From assembly GCA_001986395.2 (NCBI GenBank), contig MQVO02000021.1:310001-374000 (forward strand): 64,000 bases of DNA, written 5' to 3'. How positions within the stretch are numbered: the first letter of the stretch is position 1; each line of letters begins with the position of its first letter. Origin of the DNA: Irpex lacteus. Its lineage: Eukaryota > Basidiomycota > Agaricomycetes > Polyporales > Irpicaceae. Below the pieces are notes generated by a model, which ran no database searches, was not told the origin of the DNA, and was given only the letters and a program-made list of their open reading frames with translations. The position numbers and the translations under genes were made by a program. Below are positions 1 to 10,983 of this stretch, one piece after another.

Positions 1-610
1 GATATCCTCCGGTTCGAGACGCCGGCCAAACTTTTCTTCGTCAGTGGCGAACTCATGCCAACTTTTATGATTGTCGAGCATATAATTTTCCAGTTGCAGA
101 TTGGGTTCGATCGAGACCTTCGTCGCGTAGTCCTTCAATACCAGCAATGCGCCGCAATGACTTGAGCATTCAAACTTGTACGAGATTTCCGCACCCGTGA
201 GCGCGTTCACATTCCTAGAAACACGTTAATATGCCATTAAGACCCTTCACTATCTGTACATATACTCACGCAGCAGAGTAGGCCTCCAAGTCGTCGCTCC
301 TCACAGTTTGGCTTTGCAGTAGCCCAGGATCGAGGAACCGTTCAGACGTAGAAATCAACGCCTTCTTGAGCTGCTGAGGCTGGAACCCGACTGGCACCCC
401 TCCCGCGTTCAGTACATGCAGGGGGCCCTTGGTGATATTGAACAGTCGTCGGAAACTGCCATTTTCGTGGATGTATCCCACATCGCCCAGCTCTACCCCG
501 TGTTCTTGACCATCAAGCCCTTCCATTGGCTCGGGACGCCACAGGGCATGTCCATATCCGTAGCTAAATAGCTGGTCTGCATAGACTACCGCGGCACTGC
601 CCATTGTCAA
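1..610 (-). CDS. Unknown basidiomycete protein, N-terminal part (runs off the left edge)
   Basis: The reading frame starts at the ATG at 610 and runs leftwards. A GT..AG intron separates exon 1 (to about 269) from exon 2 (about 220 to 1), and the frame is still open at the window edge. The first exon contains GYGHALWRPEP followed by VELGDVGYI and a G-x-F-x-x-LFN block. The second contains KFECSSHCGALLVLKD. From memory these blocks recur in a large Agaricomycete family of unknown function. I see no signal peptide or membrane helix, and I assign no function. The nearest neighbour upstream is a stretch with no clear gene, so context gives no clue. Confidence 0.7.
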
Positions 611-1519
611 GACAAGCCTTTGGGAGGGATCTGTGGACGAAACCGGCCGTGTGCGCAGCCACGGTCACAGTAATGGATGTGGTTTGAGCTGGCAGGAAAG
701 TCTGTCTTTTGAGAAATGAAGAAAATGGAGGATATTAGCAACAACTTAAGTCTCGTAGACAATGAAGGACGACGGCGATGAACAAGTTACACAGCCAGAT
801 TCTCGCCGCTAGACGTATATCTCTCACACCGGGAATCGATTGGTAGATGATACCACGTCTGGACAGCGAATATGAAACCTTGTATCAACGTGCCCACTGC
901 CAGCATTTGGACGTCTATCTGCCACATAGCATTCAGTTAATCAGTTAATGAACCAGTGATAATTCAATAGATACCAAAACTCGTGACAAGAATCCTCCAT
1001 TTTCGACTGCTGTGTATCAGGAGTAAATGCGCGCATTAAAACAAAAAGCTGCTGACTTCTACAATGAGAACAAGTTCGAACTTGAAGTGGTACATGGCGC
1101 AGCCCCAAATCAGCACGGTTCAGACCACGCCAGTTATGAGCCATCAATAGGGGCGCCTCGTCCTCACGGTCCGTAATCCAGAACGGTTCAGCTATACGGC
1201 TCGTGGCTGAGAAGTTGAACCGTGCCTCGAGCCCTATTTGGGCATGAGGGCGGTATTAGACGCTCCTTCCAATCTCTCGTACTCGATCCTGCTCGTCCAC
1301 AATCTATGAATGTTCCCCGGCAACTTCCCTCTGCTCGATATTTTGTGTGTTTGGAAATGTAATTGGCTAGATTTCCCCCAGCGTTAGCACAGAGTCAGAT
1401 ACGTGCATCCACAGCTTACTTTCACCCTTGCACTCCAGTGTCCGAGTTGCAGAACATAACCGGAGTTCGACAACGGTAAGTATGTACTAGATAACAGGCA
1501 ACCTATCATGGACTGACGT
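611..1519. other. Intergenic stretch, nothing recognised
   Basis: Holds the presumed promoter of the leftward gene that starts at 610. Only short overlapping open frames with no family signature are present, and I see no repeat or RNA gene. Confidence 0.5.
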
Positions 1520-1852
1520 ATGCATATCCAGATGACACAGCAGCCAAAACGATACCTCTGCCTCTGCGGCGTACACTGCAAGAAACCCACATACGTATCG
1601 AAGACAACATTCTACGCCCATCGCAAACTCGCGCCAGAGTTCGAGCTACCTCAGTACGAACCTGTCTCGGAGGGGCTTCGTGCAGTTCGTGCCGATATTA
1701 TCGCCAGGCAACAACGAATTATCAATGAGGCTGAGGCTCGTAAGAAAGCTGAGAAACGAGCTGCGCAGGGTTCATCGAAGGAGGAGGGCAGACCGCGTAA
1801 ACGCGCTCGTAGGAGTAGAGGCGTAGTACCTGAAGAGGTCAGTCATGTGTAG
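1520..1852 (+). CDS. Small protein with transposase-like zinc-binding N-terminus, probable transposon remnant
   Basis: A 110-residue open frame. Near its start it carries a cysteine/histidine cluster (LCLCGVHCKKP, then FYAHRK), and it ends in a very basic tail (RPRKRARRSRG) that could act as a nuclear localisation signal. The middle is a charged helix rich in Ala, Lys and Glu. From memory, the cysteine cluster followed by an F/W-Y-x-H-R-K motif resembles the DNA-binding start of CACTA-type (tnp2) transposases in mushroom genomes. No transposase core follows before the stop. It may be a decayed 5' fragment or a small independent gene. A CACTA-like non-autonomous element lies about 5.5 kb away, which makes a transposon origin plausible but does not prove it. 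Confidence 0.4.
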   Translation: MHIQMTQQPKRYLCLCGVHCKKPTYVSKTTFYAHRKLAPEFELPQYEPVSEGLRAVRADIIARQQRIINEAEARKKAEKRAAQGSSKEEGRPRKRARRSRGVVPEEVSHV

Positions 1853-2154
1853 CCTATTGCTTCCATTGGTTGTAACAAGTCATTCAGCAACTGAAACCTG
1901 TGGTATCCCCCCAAACCAAGACCCCCTCTCTCCTCGACGCTGATATCACACAAGTCATCTGAAGAGCCACCCGCCTCGCCCGAGCCTCTTGCAGTGACTC
2001 TAACACCTCAGGCCTAGAACACAAACCGTATTCCTGCGTACACCATATATATGACCCTTCCGTTTAGGTATCATGTGTATGTGTGGCAACAGTATCGAAT
2101 CGTAGCCTCCACATACACTACCCAAACTACCCAAACTTGTGCAAGTAAAGCACA

Positions 2155-4394
2155 CTAGCGTGAACCACCACTCACACCACACCCATCCCCATCACGCACA
2201 GCAGCACCAACAGCCTCAGGGTGCTCCTCCATCTCTACATCCTTCACGTCAGCTCCGTCCACAGGTACAGGTGCATCTTCTTGGTTGATAAGAGACGTCG
2301 CGTGTGTACTTGTGAGTTTGGATTTGCGCTTTGAAGTGCGTTTCGACGGCGAGTTGGAGGGTGTGATGACGGTTTCGTCTGACAAAGGACATATCATTAG
2401 TAGATATCGCAAATTGGTGAACGAGAAGAAACTAACCTTTCTTAGCCCTAGCACTCCTGGTCCTCCTCTTCGGACTCTCCAGTTCTCCGGTCTCAGATTC
2501 ATTGTCCATTTCTGCCTTAACCTTGGCCATGGCACCTCGCGTCTTCCTCTTCAGACTCTCTAGTTCGCCATACTCAGCATCGTCATCCACCGCCTCCTTG
2601 TCCTTAGCCCTAGCGCCCCTCGTCTTCCTCTTCTTCCCCGGACTCTCCTCCACACCATCCTGCCCCTCCTCTGTGCTCTTCACCTCCTTCCCAACCACCT
2701 CCTTCTCCGGCCTCAAACTCCCCCACTCAACGCTCTCCAGCCCATATATCCTATAAAGCATCAACACAGCCTGCTCCTTCCCCTTCGCCTCCACCATCAA
2801 ATCCACATCCCTCGCCACCCCCTCCATCCCCAGTTCGTCCGGCAACGTATAGCATCTGTCGGCGTGCGCGCGTCGGTCCATGATCGTGCCGCTGCCGTCG
2901 GCGAAGGCGGAGCGCGGGGAGGAGAGGTGCTGTTTGGGGCGGATGGATTTGGAGAACCAGGTTTTGTTGAGCCGTGGGATTAGGACTGGGAGGGGTATTA
3001 CGGAGGGCTATGGTACGGTGAGATGTTAGTATGGGTGTGAGAGTGTGAGAGTGGGGTGCGTACGTTTATCCAGTTATGATGGTAATCTAGCACGATCGGC
3101 ACACCTAGTTCCTCGCATATAGGCAGCAAGTCGTCCACGCTGTAACACATCTCGTCGTTCTCGAGCACGAGTCGGTCTTTCATCTCTTGTGTGAGCTTGT
3201 TGAGGTAGTTCTCGCGGAACCGGGCGATCGTGGTTGGCTTATCGTTGTACACTCCCTGCGTCGGAGAGTAACATACGCATGTGAGCGATGAAACGAACAA
3301 TGAGGAGGAGGAAGAAAGGTACGTACGCCCATGTGCAGGATTATAACACTATCTTTGCCTAGTCCCATATACCGCATCATCTGGCAATGGTCTACACACG
3401 CGCGACACAATTAGCACACCCCAAAACAACGCATATAGGAACCACGCTACTTACAATCCAGCTCCCTAACACTAGCATCAACGACCGCCTCCTTCGGACT
3501 GGCCAACTGCGTAAACTGCCCCGGATGCGTGGTCAACCGATGGCCGAGCTTCTTCGCGAGGTCGCCTACGGCCTTTAGATCGTCCTTGGCGTAGGAGAGG
3601 TCGTAGCCTAGTTCTGCGTGGGAGGCAAAGGGGAACATCTCGGAGGAGATGCGCATGAAGCGGATGTGGTGCGCTTCGTTCCACTGACATTACCGACAGT
3701 ATAAGCAGGGGTGAGGATGAGGTTAATTTGGGCGCGGAAGTACGTACCTCGATGAGCTTGATGAGATCGCGAGTGTTCTTCAGTCCTAAGTCTTTGGCAA
3801 AGTCCAAGCCGTTCTTGTGTATAGTATCTTTCCTACACGTGCGAGAGCAGAATATAGGCTCCGGCTTGGCTTCTCTCAGGATCGTATTGAGACACGCATA
3901 GCCCAACCTCCCTGCGATAAGTGCATCTTCAGACTAGAGCTAAGTCAAACTGAGGGTAAAGAGAACGCACCCTTGAAGTCTATAAACTTTCTCTCTACAG
4001 GTGGAATCTCTTTCTCCGTGTATACCACTGGCTCTTTGGCCTTCCGCTTGCCGCCTCCTTTCTTGCCCTTCTTTGGAGAGACCTCGGCGTCGATGTCCGT
4101 CAACGGGCTGTCTTCCGCCTCTTGAGCACTCCCATACGGATCCCACGACTCCTCGACCACCTTCTTCTTCGGCGACCTCGTGCGTTTCGGACGAGTAGGT
4201 GTAGAACCAGGAGTTGGCACAGGTATAGGCACAGGGGTATGAGGCGCCTCGACTTCTGGTTGAGTACGCTTCCTCTTTGGCATGGCGAGAGTCGAATTGG
4301 TGATTGTAGAATAACTGAGAGTTGTAGAGAGCTGTTTTGTACGGAATGAGTTGGCTAGGATGAGACGACGAAGGAGAGAACAAGACATACCCAT
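2155..4394 (-). CDS. UVE1: UV-damage endonuclease (UVDE/Uve1)
   Basis: Metal-dependent TIM-barrel endonuclease that nicks DNA 5' to UV photoproducts and other distortions and starts alternative excision repair. About seven exons can be joined in frame. The conserved core reads GRLGYACLNT, WNEAHHIRFMRISSEMFPF, THPGQFTQL, YHCQMMRYMGLG, then CEELGVPIVLDYHHNW, and finally the SPRSAFAD...HADRCYTLP segment. These contain the His and acidic metal ligands of the family. The C-terminal tail is long, charged and low in complexity, with repeated KRKTRGA/KRRTRSA units. Two in-frame starts matter. The ATG at 4394 begins an Arg/Ser/Leu-rich, acid-free leader (MGMSCSLLRRLILANSFR) that looks like a mitochondrial presequence. 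The ATG at 4283 begins MPKRKRTQ, a nuclear-type basic start. I chose the upstream start. The N-terminus between about residues 38 and 140 is low-complexity and Lys/Pro-rich. Confidence 0.92.
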
Positions 4395-4655
4395 TGTTAT
4401 ATTCGCATTTTTGTTCATTTTATTGACAGGCCCCACTGTGGCCCGCCTCCAGCCTCGATCGCAATGTCCTGCATGTTGTGCACGATCGACGTTCTGTGGC
4501 TGGTCATGGCACGGAAGACACATCGACGTCACTTAAGCGCTTACATTCCAACACGTAAACGCCCATAATAAGCAGCATTATCCCTACACCATCTAGTACT
4601 GTACATGTACATGTCCCCGTCAACCCTGTAAAACAACATGAAACGTACACACTAA

Positions 4656-6270
4656 CTATAGCTTGTTAGCTGCGCTCGCAAAAGGACCCATCCCATGGCC
4701 TTGCTTAACACCCTCCACAGGCTTCAACCACGCCGCTCTCGTGTCCACAAACAACTCCACCTGCGGCTTCAGTAGTCTCGCAAGCCAGCCCTTCGGAGGT
4801 CGCCGTTTGGCTCCTACCTATTCGGGCGGCGGAGTGCGAAAAAGACGAAACAGAGGACCCGCCCGAAGGTCTGGTGCATTTGGCAGAGAGGGGTGGCGAT
4901 ACGTCGTCACGTGCCGTAGATAGCTCTGTAAATTACTGAGGCGCCCGAATTGCTGCAGCGTTCGTGAAACGCGTCGCACACTTTTGCTTGTACATACACC
5001 TACACACGCGTCGACAAAGCGTCGACACGTTGATAATATCGACATTCGTTTCAACATCATTCTCTCTTATGCCCTGTAAGATAGAATCTGTGACTACCTA
5101 TTAAAGATTCGGACTGGGAAGACGGAACTGGCGGATGACAACGAACGACACAGGAGGCTGCGGGTCCATGAGAAAGCCAGGGGGATGCCTATGGCATCGA
5201 GGCGTTATGCCAGTGCGTTTCTGATGCTCGACATACATTTGCGTTTGTGTAATTTTCATTTGTTTCGCTTGAGTGCTTGGTCTTTAGCTGCGGCATCTTG
5301 AGTGGCTTGAAGGGACTGGTATGGGTTGAATGTTGACGTTGTTGTTTCGTCCTCGGACACTCTTCTGGCATAATCTCATACCCTTCACGCGTACCAGATA
5401 TGGGGGCATCCATAGTGGCAGGTGCGGCAGTAGTCCTAGGATTATGAGCTGTTTTCTTCGGAGGTTGCAGCAGCAGCTTTTGCGCGCGGTTTTGGAGGCA
5501 TGTGAGGGTCATAAATCAATTTAATACATAGTCATTGGGGTATAGTATTCAGTCGCCCTCGGAAGGAAAGGTTTAGCATGAATATCTCGACTGTATGAAG
5601 GGACACAACTGCCATCTAGCGCAGGCGGAACACTGTAGCATACGGCACGTGACGACGTATCGCCACCCCTCTCTGCCAAAGACACCAGACGTTTGGACCG
5701 CGCCCGTTCTTGTCTTTTTCGCACTCCGCCTCCTAATCGGGCAGGTCCAAACGGCTGGTTCCGAGACTACGGCTTCAGCACCGTATCATGCAACCTCAAA
5801 TCGTCCACCAACCCCACCCTCACAAAGTTCAACTCCGGCATCCCACTGCTCACCCGGTTCAGCAGCGTCCCGCACGTCCCGCAAAAGTAGTTCGTCATGC
5901 TATTGTGCGACGCGATCGTCTTGGCCTGCGTGTACGTCTTCACTAGCTCGCGGCCGCGCGTGTAGCGGAGGTCGTCGGAGTGGACGGTAAAGTTGGTTGC
6001 GAACATTGATGCGGAGACTTTGCGGCAGTCTGTGCAGTGGCAGACGAAGGTATTTTTGATGCCTTCTTTCGTGACGGGCTATCAAGGTTCGACGTTAGTG
6101 AATGCAATAAGGGCGTACATGCAGGAGAAGCGTACGAAAACGAATTATATAGCACCGCAAAAACACGTTCCGGTAGCCTCTTTATCATTGCTGAACCCAC
6201 CAGCAGAGCCACCTCCGTTAGGAATGAAAGGTTGAGAAGGGTTGGCAGGGCGAGTTTCGTATGATGACAT
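4656..6270 (-). pseudogene. GFA/CENP-V-type zinc enzyme gene, broken by a transposon and a nonsense codon
   Basis: Glutathione-dependent formaldehyde-activating (GFA)/CENP-V fold. Exon 1 (6270-6136) encodes MSSYETRPANP...GTCFCGAI. Exon 2 (from 6078) encodes the zinc-site blocks CHCTDCRKVSASMFATNF and YFCGTCGTLLNR, ending at HDTVLKP. There the frame stops at 5767-5769 because a 997-bp element is inserted. The last part of the domain (VELFVDTRAAWLKPVEG, stop at 4656-4658) resumes beyond the element. Removing the element and one 9-bp target copy joins the two halves in frame. A second lesion is an in-frame TAA at 6145-6147, directly after CGAI in exon 1, which no alternative donor I can find avoids. 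The truncated product would lose about 45 C-terminal residues even if the TAA were an error. Confidence 0.85.
4773..5769. mobile_element. Mutator-like non-autonomous DNA transposon inserted in the GFA gene
   Basis: A 997-bp element with long imperfect terminal inverted repeats, roughly 4773-4919 and 5639-5769. Both ends begin TAGTCTCG. The inner part includes about 40 identical bases, and both arms share GGCGGAGTGCGAAAAAGAC. It is flanked by a perfect 9-bp direct repeat CGGCTTCAG at 4764-4772 and 5770-5778. A 9-bp target duplication with terminal repeats over 100 bp is the usual signature of Mutator-like elements. The interior holds only an unremarkable 107-codon frame and no transposase, so it is non-autonomous. 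Insertion places a TAG stop immediately at the junction of the host reading frame. Confidence 0.85.
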
Positions 6271-6966
6271 GTTTCGATATCAGTATAGTAGTAGTCAGAG
6301 CGGGTGGGTGAATATCTGGTTTGATGAAGCTTCAGCGAGCCCGCCAGCCTATTTTATAGTGCAGAATATAATGCATACCAAGGGCTCATGTACGTACGAT
6401 GCAGAGGATGGTTGATAAGCTGCGCAGCTTGATAAGCAGCAGCTTGTTCAGCAAGCCTCCTGTACACAGGAGTACAGCTATAACAATCCATGTATCCGAA
6501 TGCCGACGTCATTCACATGTGAGTCACAGTACTAGTCGTTTGCCGTCTGTGACCGCCTTCAGGGGCAACATAACGTTCATGTGGGCTCGTGAGTTGCTTC
6601 CGATCGGTTTATTGGATTCCTGTAGCTTTTGTTACGACGGTGTTAGAGCGAGATGTACTGTAGAACTCCATCTCAGACGAACCAGCTATTTGGGAATAAG
6701 TAGCGATCTCGCAATCGAGTGCTGTGTCATGACTTGGTCTGTCATGATTCATCCGACCAGCAAAGTGAGCAGGCGTGTAAGCAGGAGTCCGAGTCATGGC
6801 GGTCCCAACCAAGGTCCAAGTAGCCCGCATCAAACGCCACAACCCATCAACATTCCTTTCTGGGATGCTTAGGGCGCTCCCGGCGGCCTCTCAGTTTGAA
6901 CAAGTTCTCCTTCCGGCGTGCCATCACTACGGTAACGTGGCCAGTAACTAGTCACCGCAAACAAGG
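6271..6966. other. Intergenic stretch, divergent promoters
   Basis: Lies between the leftward GFA gene and the rightward small membrane-protein gene, so both promoters should be here. A 157-codon open frame crosses it but has no family signature or plausible composition, so I do not call it. Confidence 0.4.
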
Positions 6967-7343
6967 ATGGCAAAGACACCTCTGTCACCACAAGCAAAGC
7001 GGCTCCAAACAGTGATGGTCACCGTGCCCATCATCGGCGCCGTCTCGTGTAAGTTCTCTCGCATCAAGTTCGCCACGTCTCCTCCTCCTTCCCCCTTTCC
7101 TTTATCTTTCTTTCTCTCTTTCTCATCATTGAAGCGCCCCAACTGACATACTTCACTTCACAAACAGACGTACTATACGGACGCCTTGTCCAAGGAAAAC
7201 CCCGACGCAGGCTCCCCTCCAGAGATGACACGGAGCACATACACGATCGGCTCGTGCCTATCAAGCCGGAGGATTTCGATACGGGGAAGAAGCACGACTC
7301 CTCATCCGAAGGGGGCTCGAGCTCAGGATCAAGTTCCTTTTAG
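6967..7343 (+). CDS. Small single-pass membrane protein, function unknown
   Basis: Two exons, 6967-7048 and 7168-7343, joined by a GTAAGT..CAG intron, give an 85-residue protein. It starts MAKTPLSPQAKRLQ, followed by one hydrophobic segment (VMVTVPIIGAVSYVLY, about residues 16-31). After that come a basic patch (GRLVQGKPRRRLPSR) and a Ser/Gly-rich acidic tail. A short N-terminus, one helix and a basic exit side are common in small mitochondrial or ER membrane proteins. I recall similar short fungal proteins without an assigned function. A CACTA-like element begins only 44 bp after the stop codon and may have replaced part of the 3' flank. Confidence 0.65.
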
Positions 7344-7386
7344 GTTTATTTTTTTGGATGTATGATGGCTGGTTGTCTTTGCTGTG

Positions 7387-8655
7387 CACTGTGCGCCCTA
7401 GAATCAGTGAAATTGACGGAAAACGCCGCTGTTTTCGGGGCGCTTAGTGATATTTCAGTCAATAATCAGTGAAGTCGATTTTCAGTGAACTCACCAGCGA
7501 ATCTCACCGACTCCCGCTCACTGACTTCGACGGTCAACTTCACGGTTGCTGCAGAGCATTTTCCCTTGAAGGTTACCGTTGTCTGCCCTAAACTATTCCC
7601 TGTACGGGGTCGCCAGCGCCTTCTTACCCGGAAATTTTCGACGACGACCTTCGACTACAACATACCACCGCATACATTCCTCACCTATTCGACTCGCCCT
7701 TTCGGATCAACAATAGAATGGATATAAGAGGAACACTTTTGAAGGCATGTACCGAAGATTAAGATGAGTGTCTCATTGTACTCTGCGACACAGCCGTCGT
7801 CGAGCCGAATAACCTCCCGCATCCATCGTCGGGCTACAGCCCATTCGTTATAGGTACCATGACTCTCGACTCTAGGTCAGCAGGGCTTCAAGTGGCGCAG
7901 ACGGCCAGACTCTGACAGCGATGCAGCAACTGTGCACAGCCGCATCGATGTCAGAGTTGCGGTCGTTGTGTGGCTACGCGCTCAACTCCTGCACAGTGGG
8001 ATCGGGAGGTACTGATATGAGTCTGCGGTTGATATGTAAGCAGTCCTTGTTTACGAAGTCTGTAGTTCTTATACCGAGGGCAGCGTTGGAACCCCTTGGA
8101 ACGGTACGTCTTGAGTTTCAAAGATGCGTTGACGTACTAAACAGACTATAGATAGTATAGGTATGGCAACGGATGAACACACTGTGTTGTGACGGGTGGT
8201 ACGTATATGGCCGTTTTCATCTGTAGTATTGATATTGACATAACTTTCAGTATGAGCGGCGGTAGTCTGTAGATTTCCACGCTCTGTGCGTCGTAGTGAA
8301 TATAGATGTGTTTTATTCCAGTGTATGCAGAGTAGTTGAGCCCAATAAAAGTGATATATTGACCAAATAATGTGGGAGATCATCACTGACTATGTCAGTG
8401 GATTCTACGGACATATATTCAGTGCATTTCGCCATCATATACCGTGAACAACACTGTTGAACGCGACGCGCATGAGGCGCTCATGTCAGTGAAACCTTTC
8501 ATTTAAAAGGTTCCGTTAACCGTTTTCGAGACAGTCAACATTACTCAAGCGCATCGGTAAACTTCACTCATTTTTTCCGCTAGTCGCACTGTCACTTTCG
8601 GCAAGATTCACCCAATGGTATTCAGTCAACTTGACTGACATTCGGGCGCACAGTG
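7387..8655. mobile_element. CACTA-like non-autonomous element
   Basis: A 1,269-bp segment bounded by perfect 12-bp inverted repeats, CACTGTGCGCCC at 7387-7398 and GGGCGCACAGTG at 8644-8655. A 3-bp direct repeat GTG flanks it at 7384-7386 and 8656-8658. CACTG-type ends with 3-bp target duplications are characteristic of the CACTA (EnSpm) superfamily. The subterminal regions repeat short motifs such as TCAGTGAA and AGTCAA in both orientations, as expected for transposase-binding arrays. No transposase reading frame is present. Confidence 0.7.
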
Positions 8656-9026
8656 GTGCTGAATCCTATTGTTGATCTCATTTTTAGCTACTTGATATGG
8701 TGCTCGAGCCTGTATGGCCTTGAGCTCTCTAGAACAGGGGTGAATACCTCTCTCTATGTAAAGTGCGGTCATATTTGGAAGTAATACTGCTACGCTATCC
8801 TCTGTCAACACGCTATAGGCATAGCGCCTCAATCACTGGACTCAGTCGACTAATGAATAAAGGCAGCTTTCCTGCGGCAGACTACGTCGATATCCATTAC
8901 AATCGTTCAATACATACACAGCCGGAGAAGAAAACTCGTCATGTATTGTGCACAGAAACCAGAAATGCGAAGCATCTCAGCGTCTGGTCTCGTGTATGCA
9001 CAGTTGAACTAAACATGAACCATCGA
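8656..9026. other. Intergenic stretch, nothing recognised
   Basis: The 3' flank of the first dehydrogenase gene. No repeat or coding signature seen. Confidence 0.4.
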
Positions 9027-10281
9027 CTAATCATAGTTAAGGCCTCCGTCAACGCTGATGATCTGACCTGAACATATCTTCCAGGTGAGTACGATGCTAC
9101 GGCTCGATATGCGATGACAATGATAACCTACCTGTCACAAAGCTTGCTTCTGGGCGTACAAGATAGGACACTAGGCCAGCAACGACGGACGGTTCACCAA
9201 CTTTGGTATCTGCGGGTAAACAAAACGCCTGGCCAGAACGAGATTTCAGCTATTGTCGCTTGCAGGAATATAAGCGACATCATACGTCTCTGCCAGTGGA
9301 TCCAAGGCCACCGTTCTTTTCGTCATCCGGATGGGCGACTGTGTAGAGAAAAGATCAATACCTCAGGCCTCCGAGCATAAGCATTTCTTACGCATAGCAG
9401 TATTAATGAGTCCTGGTGCGTAGGCATTCACGGAGATGTTATGCTCTTTCAGTTCCTTGGCTGTTTGTGCAAGCGGGTCACTGTCAGCGGGCAAATGTTG
9501 GAAAGTACATAAAATACGTACACATCACATGGGTCAAACCGCGTATAGCAAACTTTGCGGCAGAGTACGCTCCCAAGTGGATGTTTCCTAGTATTTATGA
9601 GCTGAGTGATGAAATATTGCAGTTGATTTCACTTGTCACCATTCTTCCCAGCAAAAGAGCAAGCACCTGAGGTAGGTAGGAGTGTGCGTGAGCCGTTGTG
9701 AAGTCTGTTCAGAGTTAGTCGAAGATACACATACCAATCAACCGGCCCCCTTTACCCTGCTTGATCATTTGTAACGCTCCATACTTAAAACTGAGCATGG
9801 TCCCACGGGCATGGACGGCGAACATGGTATCCCATTCCTCAGTTGTAGCTGTATGCACTCTGTTAGAATATTTGATATTATCGTGTTAAGGCGTCTACTC
9901 ACATTCGATGACGGTTCCAGGGCCCTTATCGCTACCGATTCCTGCGTTAGCAACAACCTAAAAGTAATTCAGAGGCAAGCATGAATAATGGCGCATATGA
10001 TGATGCGATGGACATGTCACAGAACTTACCACGTCGAGCCTGCCCAAGGCGTGAACTACGCTTTCAACAGCGTTCTTGACGGATGCTTCGTCAGAGACAT
10101 CTCCAACGACCCAGTGCGATAGTCTGCCGATCTCTTTTATCCTCTGCGACACAGCCTGCATTTGCCCCTCCTTTCCACGAATATCAAGAATTACGACGTC
10201 TAAGCCGTCTTCAGCCAATCGTAACGCGATGGCTTCACCTATCCCTTGGGATCCTCCGGTGACAAGGGCGACTCGAGTCAT
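9027..10281 (-). CDS. Short-chain dehydrogenase/reductase, copy 1
   Basis: NAD(P)-dependent oxidoreductase of the classical short-chain dehydrogenase family. The closest pattern I recognise is acetoin/diacetyl- or butanediol-type reductases, but the substrate cannot be read from sequence. The ATG at 10281 begins MTRVALVTGGSQGIGEAIAL with the TGxxxGIG nucleotide-binding loop. Later exons give VVANAGIGS (NAG motif), EEWDTMFAVHARGTM, a serine in GACSFAGKNG, and the catalytic YSAAK in GAYSAAKFAIRG. The C-terminus is GQIISVDGGLNYD. About nine exons with short introns join in frame to roughly 260 residues, normal for the family. A paralogue with the same exon layout follows in the same orientation, so this is a tandem duplication. 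Confidence 0.88.
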
Positions 10282-10983
10282 GGCTTAGGTTTGTCAAAGA
10301 CGATAGAATGCTGGGAGTTGTCGGAAGACGACCACGAATAAGATTAAATGGCAGCTTCCGGAGGACCGTGAGATCAAAGCCGGTCATGGGATAGCAACGT
10401 CTAAGGGAGGGAAAGATTGTTCGGTGCTTCGTCAGTTTCAGTCAGCCCTTGTTGCTTTGAAGAAGTATATTCGCTCAAGATCTCATAACATGTGCTAGGC
10501 TACGTGTCGGAAAGATTAGTGACAAGAAGTGCGCGCCCCAGTCAAACTCTCACCTCGTTCTTTCGTAAAGCATCATTGACATTTGGAGATGCACGCCTGT
10601 GTTTTATTCATCTCGGCCGCAATCATAATCGTACTCCGTATTAGATATTAGCTCAAGCGTTGATGACTGTAGCCATAAGTGATGCAGTGAGTTCAAGAGA
10701 CAACCGTGACAAATCACAACTTTGGCCGTGACGAAGTTCCTCGACGCCACAATGCACCGGTCTTCCTTTTTCAGATAAACCAAGCGCTTGTGCTTTACTG
10801 GCCACTGCGGCGCTCTTACAGATGGAAGCACAACGAGATGACAAAATATCCTTCATCAACTCTTAGTACGCCACCGCGACTGAAGTAGGTACTGTAGCTT
10901 GATGTTAGAAAGCGAATGTCATAGATCGATATTCAGATATTTAATACCAAGTACAGTAAACTTCAAATATTCATCTCGTCACT
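10282..10983. other. Spacer between the tandem dehydrogenase genes
   Basis: Presumed promoter of copy 1 and 3' flank of copy 2. No gene signature seen. Confidence 0.4.

Noticed and set aside
6399..6872. A 157-codon plus-strand frame
   Set aside because: No family signature, no start context and low conservation-like structure. It lies in the shared promoter region.
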